A stretch of 64,000 bases of DNA from UKL13-2 sp947085425 (GCA_947085425.1 CAMTWK010000034.1:41196-105195), one strand, 5' to 3'; shown: positions 35,161 to 44,152, counted from the stretch's first letter. The notes: generated by a model not told the origin, from the sequence alone. A program made the numbers and translations.

Positions 35161-37314
35161 CTACCGATCAACTTGAAATTGGCTCGAGGTGAGCACGAGA
35201 TATGCGGCTGTACGTGCACGCGTCAGGGTGTCGGTTGATGTGATTGCATTAATCGCATTGACAATTTGTTGTTGACTGGATGTAGACAACGCGCCGGCCG
35301 CAAATAACCACGACAGTTTGTCAACAAGAGCGGCGGGGTTGCCGGCAAGCGCCTGAAACGGCGCCCAATTTATCGTTGTGCCGGTGGCACCGACGACCGT
35401 TGCGTCAAGGCTGTAATTCACATTGGTGACATTACGCAAGAAATTGGTTCTGCCAAAGGCGGTGGTGGAGGTCAGGATTTCAAACTCCGGCCCCAGTTTG
35501 CCATTGGAGATGGTGTGATCGGGAACGTAATAATTAAATACCGTGGGCGCCCGAAACAAGTCTTGCGACATGGCTGCATATTGAGTACGCACCCAAACGC
35601 CGTCATTAACACCACCCAAACCGCGATAAGCACTCAATGCCATCAACACCGGCTCTTTTAATTTGCCGATGCCAGGATCGGTCTTAATGGGGCCGCGCGC
35701 CTCCGGATCCAACAATATCGCCCGCACAACGGCCTTTAGATCTCCCTTGACTCCCGATCCGTTGTTATTAAATATTGTTGCCACCCGGGTTACAAATGCA
35801 GGGCTGGGATCGCTGCTGACAAGCTTTTGGATCAATTGCTTGGATATAAACGGCCCCACATTCGGATGTGCATACAAATGATTGATCGCCATATTTAAGT
35901 CTTGGGTGGCAGTTTGTCCGGCAGGAATGACAAAACCACCGATCAGGGTTTTTGACCCGGTATCGTGATTGGATTCAACCGGCAACATCGGAAAATCAAA
36001 ATACGCCGGATTATTACGGGTTGGCGGGGTGGCGTTGTTGAAGTTGGCGTACGTCCATCCGGTAAATACACGTGCCAAATTTTCCACTGTGGCTTGGGAA
36101 TAACTGGCAATCAGATTGCCACCCAGATCCTTTTTGTAGGTGCCGTCCAAATTCAAATCAAACAAGCCAATCGAAAACAACTGCATGATTTCGCGCGCAT
36201 AGTTTTCGTTGGCCGCAATTCCGCGGGTAAGATCCGGCTTATTGGAATTTGCCATATTCAAGTAATCACCCATTGCAGGTGACAGGGTAACGGCAGTGAG
36301 TAGATCCTTGTAATTGCCAAATGCGTTATCCAGAAACAATTGCTGATATTTCGCCATGCCATACGGCATGATGGTGTTGTCCGCACCGGAGGTCACCAAC
36401 ATCTGTGACAGCGCAAACGCCACTCTTTGACGCAATTGATCCTGCTTGGTCAGGGCGTTCTGGGTGAAGCGCAATTGCAATTGAAATATCGAATAATTGT
36501 CACGCGCACAAATGGTCTCAGGTGAATTTGCCACTCCGTTATTGGTGCAATTGGTTGCGGCTTGTGTCGGATAAAACGCCATGGCCGGCATTGATGATTG
36601 CGCGGTCATGTTGAGTTGGTTATCCACCCATGCGGTCACTCCAACCTGCTTGACTTCGTTCATGAGTGCTTCTGTGGCACCAAAAGAGGCTTGTTTCAAC
36701 AAACGATAAGCGTCCGCATCCGCCGCCAACGACACGCCGGGCACACACAGACTCACACCCATGGTGTTCCAGCCGCGATCAAACATGTCCTGATAGACCG
36801 ACAACTGATTGGCGTAACGGCTATTGTTGGCCGATGTTGCATGGAAGACGGGCTGGGTACCATCAACACAATTGCCGACAAGGTCGGGCAACAGGGCGTA
36901 ACCGACACTGGTTTGTGGCACACATTTGTTTGAGCCACCCAATGCCGTTAATTTACCGGACTTGTTGAGACTGCAGACCTGCGGCGCTGCGGGGGTTGCA
37001 AAATTCAGGGAGGTCAGTTTGACCACCGGGATCGCGCCTGCCGGTGCATCGGCTTGTGTGCGCCAGAGTTTGTAACTTTGCCCGGTGCGCGCCCAACCCG
37101 ATGCGACTGAGTTTTGATCGATGGCGGCAATTTCCGTCGCGATGTCAGTGCGATAGTACTGTCCGGTCTTGGAATTAAAAAATTCCACGGAATCGGTCGT
37201 GCTGCCAACCTGTGAATGTGCTGTCCCCGCAAAACCAAGAACCAGACTCATCGCGAGCGAACCGGCCACTGTGGCGACAGACCGTCTGCGCATTAAAGAA
37301 TTTTGTTGTCGCAT
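35161..37314 (-). CDS. DUF1800 family exported protein with DUF5648-like N-terminal module
   Basis: 717 residues. Signal peptide to about residue 34 (RRRSVATVAGSLAMSLVLGFAGTAHS). Residues about 42-195 look like a DUF5648-type module (VEFFNSKTGQYYRT..., repeated aromatic-Asn/Thr strands, Cys pairs at 114/131 and 149/190 that could form disulfides). The DUF1800 domain begins near 200 (YRLLKQASFGATEALMNEV) and includes the hallmark ENYAREIMQLFSIGLFDLN and RVFTGWTY. Function unknown. First gene of a two-gene unit with the DUF1501 protein. Confidence 0.88.
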   Translation of the reverse strand: MRQQNSLMRRRSVATVAGSLAMSLVLGFAGTAHSQVGSTTDSVEFFNSKTGQYYRTDIATEIAAIDQNSVASGWARTGQSYKLWRTQADAPAGAIPVVKLTSLNFATPAAPQVCSLNKSGKLTALGGSNKCVPQTSVGYALLPDLVGNCVDGTQPVFHATSANNSRYANQLSVYQDMFDRGWNTMGVSLCVPGVSLAADADAYRLLKQASFGATEALMNEVKQVGVTAWVDNQLNMTAQSSMPAMAFYPTQAATNCTNNGVANSPETICARDNYSIFQLQLRFTQNALTKQDQLRQRVAFALSQMLVTSGADNTIMPYGMAKYQQLFLDNAFGNYKDLLTAVTLSPAMGDYLNMANSNKPDLTRGIAANENYAREIMQLFSIGLFDLNLDGTYKKDLGGNLIASYSQATVENLARVFTGWTYANFNNATPPTRNNPAYFDFPMLPVESNHDTGSKTLIGGFVIPAGQTATQDLNMAINHLYAHPNVGPFISKQLIQKLVSSDPSPAFVTRVATIFNNNGSGVKGDLKAVVRAILLDPEARGPIKTDPGIGKLKEPVLMALSAYRGLGGVNDGVWVRTQYAAMSQDLFRAPTVFNYYVPDHTISNGKLGPEFEILTSTTAFGRTNFLRNVTNVNYSLDATVVGATGTTINWAPFQALAGNPAALVDKLSWLFAAGALSTSSQQQIVNAINAITSTDTLTRARTAAYLVLTSSQFQVDR

Positions 37315-37543
37315 ATGTATCCCTGCCTAGGAAATTTGCCGCGCAAAAAAAGCGCGGGGGTTAAATTCAATCGAATTGAATAATACTAGGCGATAACGCG
37401 CACAACAACCACAAAGTACACTGTCAATTTGTAACAAGCCATTGCCCTAAAAAGCAGCGGTCGGTTGAAATAAACCGTTTATCCGCTTTCGTCTCTGGCA
37501 GGCGACAATTCGGCGGGAAAAACACAGAAAGAGGAGTCCGATT

Positions 37544-38473
37544 TTACGTGCCAAAAATTGCGCCGGGCGACACAGCATAAGTCTGTACAAATTCAGCAAC
37601 CCCGGTCTTTTTTCCGTCTTCGTGTTTGAGTTTGGCGACTTCGATTTGCCCACCCTGACAACTAATGAACATCGAGTCAGCAATGGCGGTTATTTCACCG
37701 GGTTTACCTTTTACCATGCCAAAGGTTCGCACCACATGTTTTTTTGTTCCAAACAGTTGCACTTTCTTGCCCGCCAAAGTCGTCCACGCACCCGGTGCCG
37801 GGTCACAGCCACGGACTAGATTGTGAATCACGTCAACATGGTTATGCCAATTTATTTTGGCCTCGTTGGCGCGAAACCAGCCTTCGTAGCTGGCTTGTGA
37901 TTCATCCTGAATCACCTCGGTGTGTTTGCCCGCCACAACCAGATCGGCGGCCTCTAGCATCGCCGCAACCCCCATCGGGAAGAGGCGATCAAAATAAACC
38001 GTACCAAGTGTGTCGTTTTCACCAATGACGGTCTTTTTTTGCAGAATAATGGCACCCTCGTCCAAGCCATCGGTGGGCCGAAAAATTGTCAGTCCGGTGT
38101 TGTGCTCACCGCGCGAAATTGGCCAATTGATTGACGACGGGCCGCGATATTTTGGCAACAACGAAGGATGAAACTGAATGGTTCCGTGTTTCGGAATATT
38201 GACAAATTCCTGCGGTGCAAATTGCAACACAAACGCCATCACACCAAGCTCTACATCCAAAGCGCGCATCGCAGCAACCGCTTCCGGCGATTTCAGCGAC
38301 GGAAATTGAAATATTTTTAGCCCCCTTTCCTGCGCCAACACCCGCAGCGGGTCTGGTTTGGCACCTTCTTTTTCTGGCGCACAAAATACGCCAGCCACGT
38401 CGTCACCCCGGCTGAGGAATGCGTCCAGTGTGGCCTTGCCAAAGTCCTGCTGACCGATGATGGCAATTTTCAT
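37544..38473 (-). CDS. Formyltransferase family protein resembling the hydrolase domain of 10-formyl-tetrahydrofolate dehydrogenase
   Basis: 309 residues. N-terminal formyltransferase fold (MKIAIIGQQDFGKATLDAF) with the active-site block FHPSLLPKYRGPSSINW (His102) and the acid in DGLDEGAIILQKK (Asp138). It then has the YEGWFRANEAKINWHNHVDVIHNLVRGCDPAPGAWT segment and a Fmt-C-like end. Alignment by eye fits the N-terminal domain of ALDH1L1 better than Met-tRNA formyltransferase. The residue two before the catalytic His is Gln100, where Fmt and PurN have Asn. Its start overlaps the frc stop by 4 nt, so it is translationally coupled to oxalate catabolism. The reaction is not known. Confidence 0.83.
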   Translation of the reverse strand: MKIAIIGQQDFGKATLDAFLSRGDDVAGVFCAPEKEGAKPDPLRVLAQERGLKIFQFPSLKSPEAVAAMRALDVELGVMAFVLQFAPQEFVNIPKHGTIQFHPSLLPKYRGPSSINWPISRGEHNTGLTIFRPTDGLDEGAIILQKKTVIGENDTLGTVYFDRLFPMGVAAMLEAADLVVAGKHTEVIQDESQASYEGWFRANEAKINWHNHVDVIHNLVRGCDPAPGAWTTLAGKKVQLFGTKKHVVRTFGMVKGKPGEITAIADSMFISCQGGQIEVAKLKHEDGKKTGVAEFVQTYAVSPGAIFGT

Positions 38474-39741
38474 GATGCCTTCTTTGCCGGCGCTGAAAAT
38501 GCACCCGCTGTTTTTAAACCGTTGATCTGATCGTCCTGATATCCCAGGACGTTTTTCATCACGTCGTCGTTATGTTCACCCAGCAGCGGTGAACGCGTAA
38601 TCTTGGCAGGTGACGCGGAAAGTTTAATCGGCATGCCGACGTTCCACCATTTACCACGATGCGGGTCATCCACTTCAACGTACATCTCGCGGCCGCGAAT
38701 ATGTTCATCGTTGGCCAGATCGGTGGTCGACATAATTGGTCCGCAGGGCACATCAACCGGATTGAGCACCGCCATAAATTCACGCTTGGTGTAATTCGCG
38801 GCAAATTTGGTAATCAACTTCCACATTTCCTGTTGGTTTTTTCGACGCTCGCCGATGGCCGCGAAACGGGCATCTGTTGCCAGATCGGGCAGGCCGAGGT
38901 CGGGTCCGATGCGATTCGCCAGACCGGCCCAAACCGCTTCCTGCACGACCACGTACAAATAATCATTCGGACCGTGTGGCTTGCAATGAATCGCATTGCC
39001 CAACTGCCCTCCGCCGGAATCATTGCCCGCGCGCGGCACGTCGCCCATGCCCTGCGCGGTTGGAACTGAATATTCGGACAAGCCGCCTTTTTCCAACCGC
39101 TGATGATCGCGCCATTTCACGCGACACAGATTCATCACGCCGTCCATCATGGCCACCTCGACATATTGACCTTTACCACTGTTGTGGCGTTGTTGCAGGG
39201 CGGCGAGCAAACCGATGGCCAAATGTAATCCGGTTCCAGAATCGCCGATTTGGGCGCCGGTGACAAACGGTGGCCCTTCGGGTGTGCCGGTGGTGCTCAT
39301 GGCACCGCCCATGGCTTGCGCGACATTTTCGTAGGCCTTGAATTCCGCGTAGGGTCCGGTCGAACCAAATCCCTTGATCGAGCCCATGATGATGCGCGGA
39401 TTAATTTCGTGAATCTTTTCCCAAGTGAACCCAAGGCGATCCAATACGCCTGGACCAAAATTTTCCATGATGATGTCGCACTCTTTCAGCAGGTCGACAA
39501 AAACCGACTTGCCGTCAGCGGACTTCATATTGACCGTGATCGATCGTTTATTGCAATTCAACATGGTGAAGTACAACGAATCAGCACCGGGAATATCGCG
39601 CAATTGACCGCGCGTGGCGTCCCCCTGAGGCGGCTCCAATTTGATGACATCCGCACCCATCCATGCCAGCAACTGTGAGCAGGTCGGGCCGGCTTGTACG
39701 TGGGTCATGTCGAGAATTCTGATTCCTTTAAGCGCTTCCAT
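38470..39741 (-). CDS. frc: Formyl-CoA:oxalate CoA-transferase
   Basis: About 423 residues (E. coli Frc has 416), class III CoA-transferase. The start at 39741 (MEALKGIRILDMTHV) follows AGGAGCAGA; an upstream in-frame ATG adds 18 unlike residues. The catalytic Asp is in IGDSGTGLH, the glycine loop is GGGQLG, and the FGPGVLDRLGF segment is present. The run MMDGVMNLCRVKWRDHQRL is very close to the Frc family sequence. It transfers CoA from formyl-CoA to oxalate in the cytoplasm and works with Oxc encoded upstream. Overlaps the downstream formyltransferase gene. Confidence 0.93.
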   Translation of the reverse strand: MEALKGIRILDMTHVQAGPTCSQLLAWMGADVIKLEPPQGDATRGQLRDIPGADSLYFTMLNCNKRSITVNMKSADGKSVFVDLLKECDIIMENFGPGVLDRLGFTWEKIHEINPRIIMGSIKGFGSTGPYAEFKAYENVAQAMGGAMSTTGTPEGPPFVTGAQIGDSGTGLHLAIGLLAALQQRHNSGKGQYVEVAMMDGVMNLCRVKWRDHQRLEKGGLSEYSVPTAQGMGDVPRAGNDSGGGQLGNAIHCKPHGPNDYLYVVVQEAVWAGLANRIGPDLGLPDLATDARFAAIGERRKNQQEMWKLITKFAANYTKREFMAVLNPVDVPCGPIMSTTDLANDEHIRGREMYVEVDDPHRGKWWNVGMPIKLSASPAKITRSPLLGEHNDDVMKNVLGYQDDQINGLKTAGAFSAPAKKAS

Positions 39742-39824
39742 TCTGCTCCTATCGTTCTTATGCAAGCCGAAATGCCGACTCGTGTAGTGCTTCATTCTGT
39801 TTGGAACTTATTAAAGTACGTAAC

Positions 39825-39893
39825 CACGGATAAACACAGATGAACGCGGATAAAACCAGGCGATTTAACCGCGTTCATCTGTGTTTATCCGTG
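39825..39893. repeat. Perfect 25-bp inverted repeat between oxc and frc
   Basis: Arms at 39825-39849 and 39869-39893 are exact reverse complements (starting cacggataaacacagatgaa) with a 19-nt loop. A further partial copy (gttcatctgtggtta, to 39907) extends the right arm and pairs with the outer left bases at 39821. The sequence type (ggataaacacagatgaacacgg) is known to me as a dispersed intergenic repeat in many bacteria. It would form a large RNA hairpin inside the oxc-frc transcript, without a U-tract. Confidence 0.88.
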
Positions 39894-39962
39894 TTCATCT
39901 GTGGTTAATGCCTGCTCTCTCACAGCAATTAAGTCACCTTAATTACAAAGCACTACACTAGA

Positions 39963-41690
39963 TTACTTCTTCTTTGCGGTTTGTGGATTCAAGCTGGTGA
40001 TCCGACCGCTTTCAGTGCCGGCCGTTTCATCAATGACCGCATTAATTAGCGTGGGTCGGCGAGTGCGGATCGCATCCTCCATGGCTTGGCGCAGCTCAAC
40101 CGGGGTGGTTGCGTGCACGCCCACACCGCCAAACGCTTCCATCAATTTGTCGTAACGCGCGCCCTTAACGAACACGGTCGGCGCCACATCAGCCCCACCG
40201 GTTGGGTTGACATCGGTGCCACGATAGACGCCGTTGTTGTTGAATACCACCACACAAACCGGCAGGTTGTAACGGCAGATGGTTTCGACTTCCATGCCGG
40301 AAAATCCAAACGCGCTGTCGCCTTCAATGGCAATGACCTGGTCACCTGTTTCTACCGCTGCGGCCACAGCGAAACCCATGCCAATGCCCATGATTCCCCA
40401 TGTGCCGACATCCAGTCTTTTGCGCGGCTTGTACATGTCAACAATGCTGCGTGTGAAGTCAAGGGTGTTGGCACCTTCATTGACCAGCATCGCATCGGGA
40501 TTGACCTTGATAATGTCGCGCACCACGTTTAACGCACTATGAAAACTCATTGGGGATGGGTTCTTGGCAAGCGTTTCGGCCAGCTTCGCCACGTTTTTGT
40601 TTTTGCGCTCAGCGATCGCAGCCAGCCACTCTGCCGAAGGCTTTGTCCAGGCCCCGTCCATGGCAATCAACAAAGCCGAGACACACGAACCAATATCGCC
40701 AACCAGCGGCGCGTCAATGCGCACATTGCTGTCCATTTCAGTGGGCGAGATGTCTATTTGCACAAATTTCTGGCCACCCCAATGCTTGTGATCCTTGCCG
40801 CCCCAGGTTTTTCCCTTGCCGTGGGAAAGTAACCAATTAAGACGCGCGCCGATCAGCACCACCACATCGGCTTCCGGCAACACAAACGAACGCGCCGCTG
40901 ATGCGGACTGCGGGTGGGTGTCCGGCAATAGGCCCTTGGCCATCGACATCGGCAGATACGGGATGCCGGAATTTTCAACCAAAGCCCGAATGTCTTTGTC
41001 GGCTCGCGCGTACGCAGCGCCTTTGCCGAGCAATATCAGCGGCCGTTTGGCACCTTTGAGCAGATCAAGCGCGCGTTGAACCGCATCAGGCGCAGGGATT
41101 TGCCTTGGAGCCGGATCGACCACCTTGATCAACGACTGTTTGCCCGCCACCGCATCCATGGTCTGCGCAAACAATTTGGCGGGAAGATCCAGATAAACAC
41201 CTCCCGGGCGCCCGGAAACAGCAGACCGAATCGCGCGGGCAATGCCGATGCCAATATCTTCCGCGTTTAATACGCGAAACGCAGCCTTACACAGCGGCTT
41301 GGCAATGGCGAGCTGATCCATTTCTTCATAATCACCCTGCTGCAAGTCGACAATCTCCCGCTCGCTGGACCCGCTGATTAAAATCATCGGAAAACAGTTG
41401 GTGGTGGCATTGGTCAGCGCCGTCAGGCCGTTAAGGAAGCCCGGCGCCGATACCGTCAAACAAACACCGGGAATTTGGGTGATGAATCCGGCGATGGCGG
41501 CGGCGTTACCGGCATTTTGTTCATGTCGGAACGAAATGACACGCATGCCCTCCGCTTGCGCCATACGCGTCAAATCGGTGATCGGGATGCCGGGCAGGCC
41601 ATAAATGGTATTGATGCCGTTTAACTTCAGGGCGTCAATCACCAGATGAAAACCATCTGTGACGTCATTGGTCGGTTCATTGATTGCCAT
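39963..41690 (-). CDS. oxc: Oxalyl-CoA decarboxylase
   Basis: 575 residues, ThDP-dependent. N-terminal PYR domain with NGINTIYGLPGIPITDL and the activating Glu in FRHEQNAGNAAAIAG. The middle domain includes the ADP-site region VQRALDLLKGAKRPLILLGKGAAYA. The C-terminal PP domain has GDSAFGFSGMEVETICRYNLP and the FNNNGVYRGTD Mg-ThDP motif. It converts oxalyl-CoA to formyl-CoA and CO2. It lies upstream of frc on the same strand, separated by a 220-bp gap that holds a long inverted repeat. Divergent from a Crp/Fnr-type regulator. Confidence 0.95.
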   Translation of the reverse strand: MAINEPTNDVTDGFHLVIDALKLNGINTIYGLPGIPITDLTRMAQAEGMRVISFRHEQNAGNAAAIAGFITQIPGVCLTVSAPGFLNGLTALTNATTNCFPMILISGSSEREIVDLQQGDYEEMDQLAIAKPLCKAAFRVLNAEDIGIGIARAIRSAVSGRPGGVYLDLPAKLFAQTMDAVAGKQSLIKVVDPAPRQIPAPDAVQRALDLLKGAKRPLILLGKGAAYARADKDIRALVENSGIPYLPMSMAKGLLPDTHPQSASAARSFVLPEADVVVLIGARLNWLLSHGKGKTWGGKDHKHWGGQKFVQIDISPTEMDSNVRIDAPLVGDIGSCVSALLIAMDGAWTKPSAEWLAAIAERKNKNVAKLAETLAKNPSPMSFHSALNVVRDIIKVNPDAMLVNEGANTLDFTRSIVDMYKPRKRLDVGTWGIMGIGMGFAVAAAVETGDQVIAIEGDSAFGFSGMEVETICRYNLPVCVVVFNNNGVYRGTDVNPTGGADVAPTVFVKGARYDKLMEAFGGVGVHATTPVELRQAMEDAIRTRRPTLINAVIDETAGTESGRITSLNPQTAKKK

Positions 41691-41882
41691 TTTGAATTTG
41701 CCTCGCGCTATCTTCGTTGGCCCAGGCAGTCACCTGAACCCATTTTTCTAATTTCAATATCGATGGATGACGATTTTTTACCCGGATTCCGATAGGCTGA
41801 CAAAAAATATATGGCCCGCGTACAGAATGTAAGGAAACACAATCCTCAGACAACATCATAAAAATGCCACAATAAGACCGCC

Positions 41883-41900
41883 TTGATTCCTGTCAATCAA
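41883..41900. promoter_or_regulatory. Candidate operator palindrome (TTGATT-N6-AATCAA)
   Basis: A perfect 6+6 palindrome with a 6-nt spacer lies 14 nt upstream of the ATG of the Crp/Fnr-type regulator, in the region divergent to oxc. The half-sites resemble Fnr half-sites (TTGAT), but the spacing is wider than an Fnr box, so an autoregulatory site for this regulator is only a suggestion. Confidence 0.4.
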
Positions 41901-41914
41901 CCTTGGAAACCGTG

Positions 41915-42541
41915 ATGACTCTGCTCATTTCTCACCCACAACGTGATGCCATTCGCACCGTGTTGCAACGAAACATCGTGTTACGCACCCTCAAGCCACG
42001 CGCGTTCAGCGATTTGGAAAAACTGCTATCAATTGCCGAATATAAAAAAGGGGATCTGCTGTTAGGCCAAGGTGAACACGCCATGACCCAGTATTTTGTT
42101 TTGGAAGGCATCCTTAAACGGGTTGTTTCCAATCAAGAAGGCAAGGAAATGATTTTGCGTTTCGCCGCCGAGGATGATATGGAAACCTGTTACGCCGCAT
42201 GGCGTTTACGCACCCCAACTCCTTATGCCATTCGTGCCGTGATGAAATCAAAGGTTGCCATGTTGCCAATGGAGGCGTGGGTTGATTTTATTGAGCACCA
42301 CCCCACCATGAAAGGCGATTTCGAATACGAAGTCATGCATCTGATGTCGGAAGTCATGGCGCATGCCATCACACTGCATTTGCTCGACGCCCAAGGCCGG
42401 GTACAACGATTTCTGCGCAAACATCCCGAGCTTTACGAACGGGTGCCGATGAAAGAATTGGCGTCACATTTAAACCTGTCTGCGGAAACACTTTCCCGCT
42501 TAAAACAAAAAGGCAAGATTCAAGCCATTCTTGCCCGTTGA
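41915..42541 (+). CDS. Crp/Fnr family transcriptional regulator
   Basis: About 208 residues: cyclic-nucleotide-binding-like beta-roll (about 20-120, with KGDLLLGQGEHAMTQYFVLEGILKRV), dimer helix (about 125-150), and C-terminal winged HTH with VPMKELASHLNLSAETLSRLKQKGKI. The HTH resembles Crp/Fnr members that use SAETLSR for DNA contact. No N-terminal Fnr-type cysteine cluster, so it is not an oxygen-sensing Fnr; no PRU-type cAMP-site Arg motif is obvious either. Start codon uncertain (ATG 41915, or TTG 41903). Lying divergently next to oxc, it probably regulates the oxalate genes. Confidence 0.85.
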   Translation: MTLLISHPQRDAIRTVLQRNIVLRTLKPRAFSDLEKLLSIAEYKKGDLLLGQGEHAMTQYFVLEGILKRVVSNQEGKEMILRFAAEDDMETCYAAWRLRTPTPYAIRAVMKSKVAMLPMEAWVDFIEHHPTMKGDFEYEVMHLMSEVMAHAITLHLLDAQGRVQRFLRKHPELYERVPMKELASHLNLSAETLSRLKQKGKIQAILAR

Positions 42542-42634
42542 CGACCGCTCCGGCAATCTGGAAAAATGCAAAAGTCCCCTATTGGCGCGTAGTCCCAGCC
42601 AAAAAAGTCCGTATCGGCGCGCCAATACATGACT

Positions 42635-44143
42635 TTATCGACCACGGATTTTACCAACCATGGCGGCCAGCGGCGTCCAAAACAGCATTAATAACGCCAG
42701 ACCGGTAATCGAACCCACCAAGCCATTGCTGAAAAAAACCGTCACGGCACCCTGCGAAATCAGCATGGATTGCCTGAACGCATCCTCGGCGCGGTCCCCC
42801 AACACCAGCGCCAGCACCAGCGGTGCCAATGGGTAATCCAGCTTCTTGAATACATACCCAACGACACCAAACAAAACCATCAGCCAAACGTCAAACATTG
42901 AGTTATGCACGGTAAACGCACCGATGGCACAAATCACCAAAATGACCGGTGCAATGATCGAAAACGGGATGCGCAGGATTGAGGCAAAAAACGGCACGGT
43001 GGTCAGCACCACAATCAAGCCGACCACATTGCCCAGATAAATCGAGGCAATCAGCCCCCAGACAAAATCCTTCTTTTCCTCAAACAACAACGGACCCGGC
43101 TGCAATCCCCAAATCAACAAACCGCCCAGCAACACAGCCGCCGTTGGCGAACCGGGAATGCCCAGCGTCAGCATGGGCAGCAGTGCCGCCGTGCCGGCCG
43201 CGTGTGCCGCCGTTTCGGGTGCAACCACCCCTTCAATTTCACCCTTGCCAAAGTTGGCACCGTTTGGCGAAAAACGTTTGGCCACGCCATAACCCATGAA
43301 CGAAGCCGGCGTCGCGCCCCCGGGGGTGATGCCCATCCAACAGCCGATGACAGACGAACGTAATGACGTCTTCCAGTATTTCGGCAGTTCTTTCCATGTT
43401 TCCAGCACCACCTTCATGCGCATTTTACCTTCCGTGCCCTTGAAATTCAGGCCCTCTTCGAGCGTCAGCAAAATCTCGCCGATGCCAAACAAGCCGATCA
43501 CCGCAATCAGGAAGTCAAACCCCTTGAGCATGTCCGTGAAGCCAAAGGTCAGACGCAATTGTCCGGTGACAGTGTCGAGCCCGACCGCCGCCAAGGCAAA
43601 TCCCAACATCATGGCCGCCACTGTTTTCATGGCCGGTGATTTGGTCATGCCGACAAAACTGCAAAAGGTCAGAAAATAGACGGAAAAAAACTCCGGCGGT
43701 CCGAAACGCAACGCAAATTTTGCCACCATGGGCGCCAGAAACGTGATCATCACCACGGCCACAAACGCCCCCACAAACGACGATGTAAAGGCAGCCGTCA
43801 ATGCTTCACCCGCTTTGCCCTGCTGCGCCATGGGATAACCGTCAAATGTCGTGGCCACACTCCACGGCTCACCGGGAATATTGAACAATATCGAAGTGAT
43901 CGCGCCGCCGAACAGCGCGCCCCAATAAATACAAGACAGCAAAATGATGGCGCTCACCTGCCCGGCCGGGCTGGTGCCCATGGCAAATGTCAGCGGCAAT
44001 AAAATCGCCACGCCGTTCGCGCCGCCCAATCCGGGCAACACACCGATCAAGACGCCCAGTAGAATGCCGACCATCATCAAACCGAGGTTCATCGGTGTGA
44101 GCGCAACCGAAAAACCGTGCATGAGGTTGTTGATTTCGTCCAT
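42635..44143 (-). CDS. tctA: Tripartite tricarboxylate transporter large permease (TctA)
   Basis: 502 residues with about 11-12 membrane helices. The TctA signature is clear: LPGLGGANGVAILLPLTFAMG near residue 40 and the second GxxxG region CWMGITPGGATPASFMGYG near 270. GILLGVLIGVLPG marks the first helix. It forms the Na+- or H+-coupled channel with TctB; the periplasmic TctC supplies substrate. Start preceded by AGGGG, 9 nt after the tctB stop. The substrate cannot be read from the sequence; proximity to oxc/frc makes oxalate or another dicarboxylate a candidate. Confidence 0.93.
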   Translation of the reverse strand: MDEINNLMHGFSVALTPMNLGLMMVGILLGVLIGVLPGLGGANGVAILLPLTFAMGTSPAGQVSAIILLSCIYWGALFGGAITSILFNIPGEPWSVATTFDGYPMAQQGKAGEALTAAFTSSFVGAFVAVVMITFLAPMVAKFALRFGPPEFFSVYFLTFCSFVGMTKSPAMKTVAAMMLGFALAAVGLDTVTGQLRLTFGFTDMLKGFDFLIAVIGLFGIGEILLTLEEGLNFKGTEGKMRMKVVLETWKELPKYWKTSLRSSVIGCWMGITPGGATPASFMGYGVAKRFSPNGANFGKGEIEGVVAPETAAHAAGTAALLPMLTLGIPGSPTAAVLLGGLLIWGLQPGPLLFEEKKDFVWGLIASIYLGNVVGLIVVLTTVPFFASILRIPFSIIAPVILVICAIGAFTVHNSMFDVWLMVLFGVVGYVFKKLDYPLAPLVLALVLGDRAEDAFRQSMLISQGAVTVFFSNGLVGSITGLALLMLFWTPLAAMVGKIRGR

Positions 44144-44152
44144 GCCGCGCCC

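Noticed and set aside
37339..37357. Hairpin ccgcgc-A7-gcgcgg upstream of the DUF1800 gene
   Set aside because: Short stem with a long A loop and no U-tract after it; too weak to call a terminator or riboswitch.
39825..39893. CRISPR-like or MITE interpretation of the inverted repeat
   Set aside because: A single hairpin without spacers is not a CRISPR array, and no terminal duplication that would prove a MITE insertion was seen.
41883..41900. Canonical Fnr or Crp box
   Set aside because: Half-sites are right for Fnr, but the spacing is larger than TTGAT-N4-ATCAA, and it does not fit the Crp consensus; kept only as a generic palindrome.
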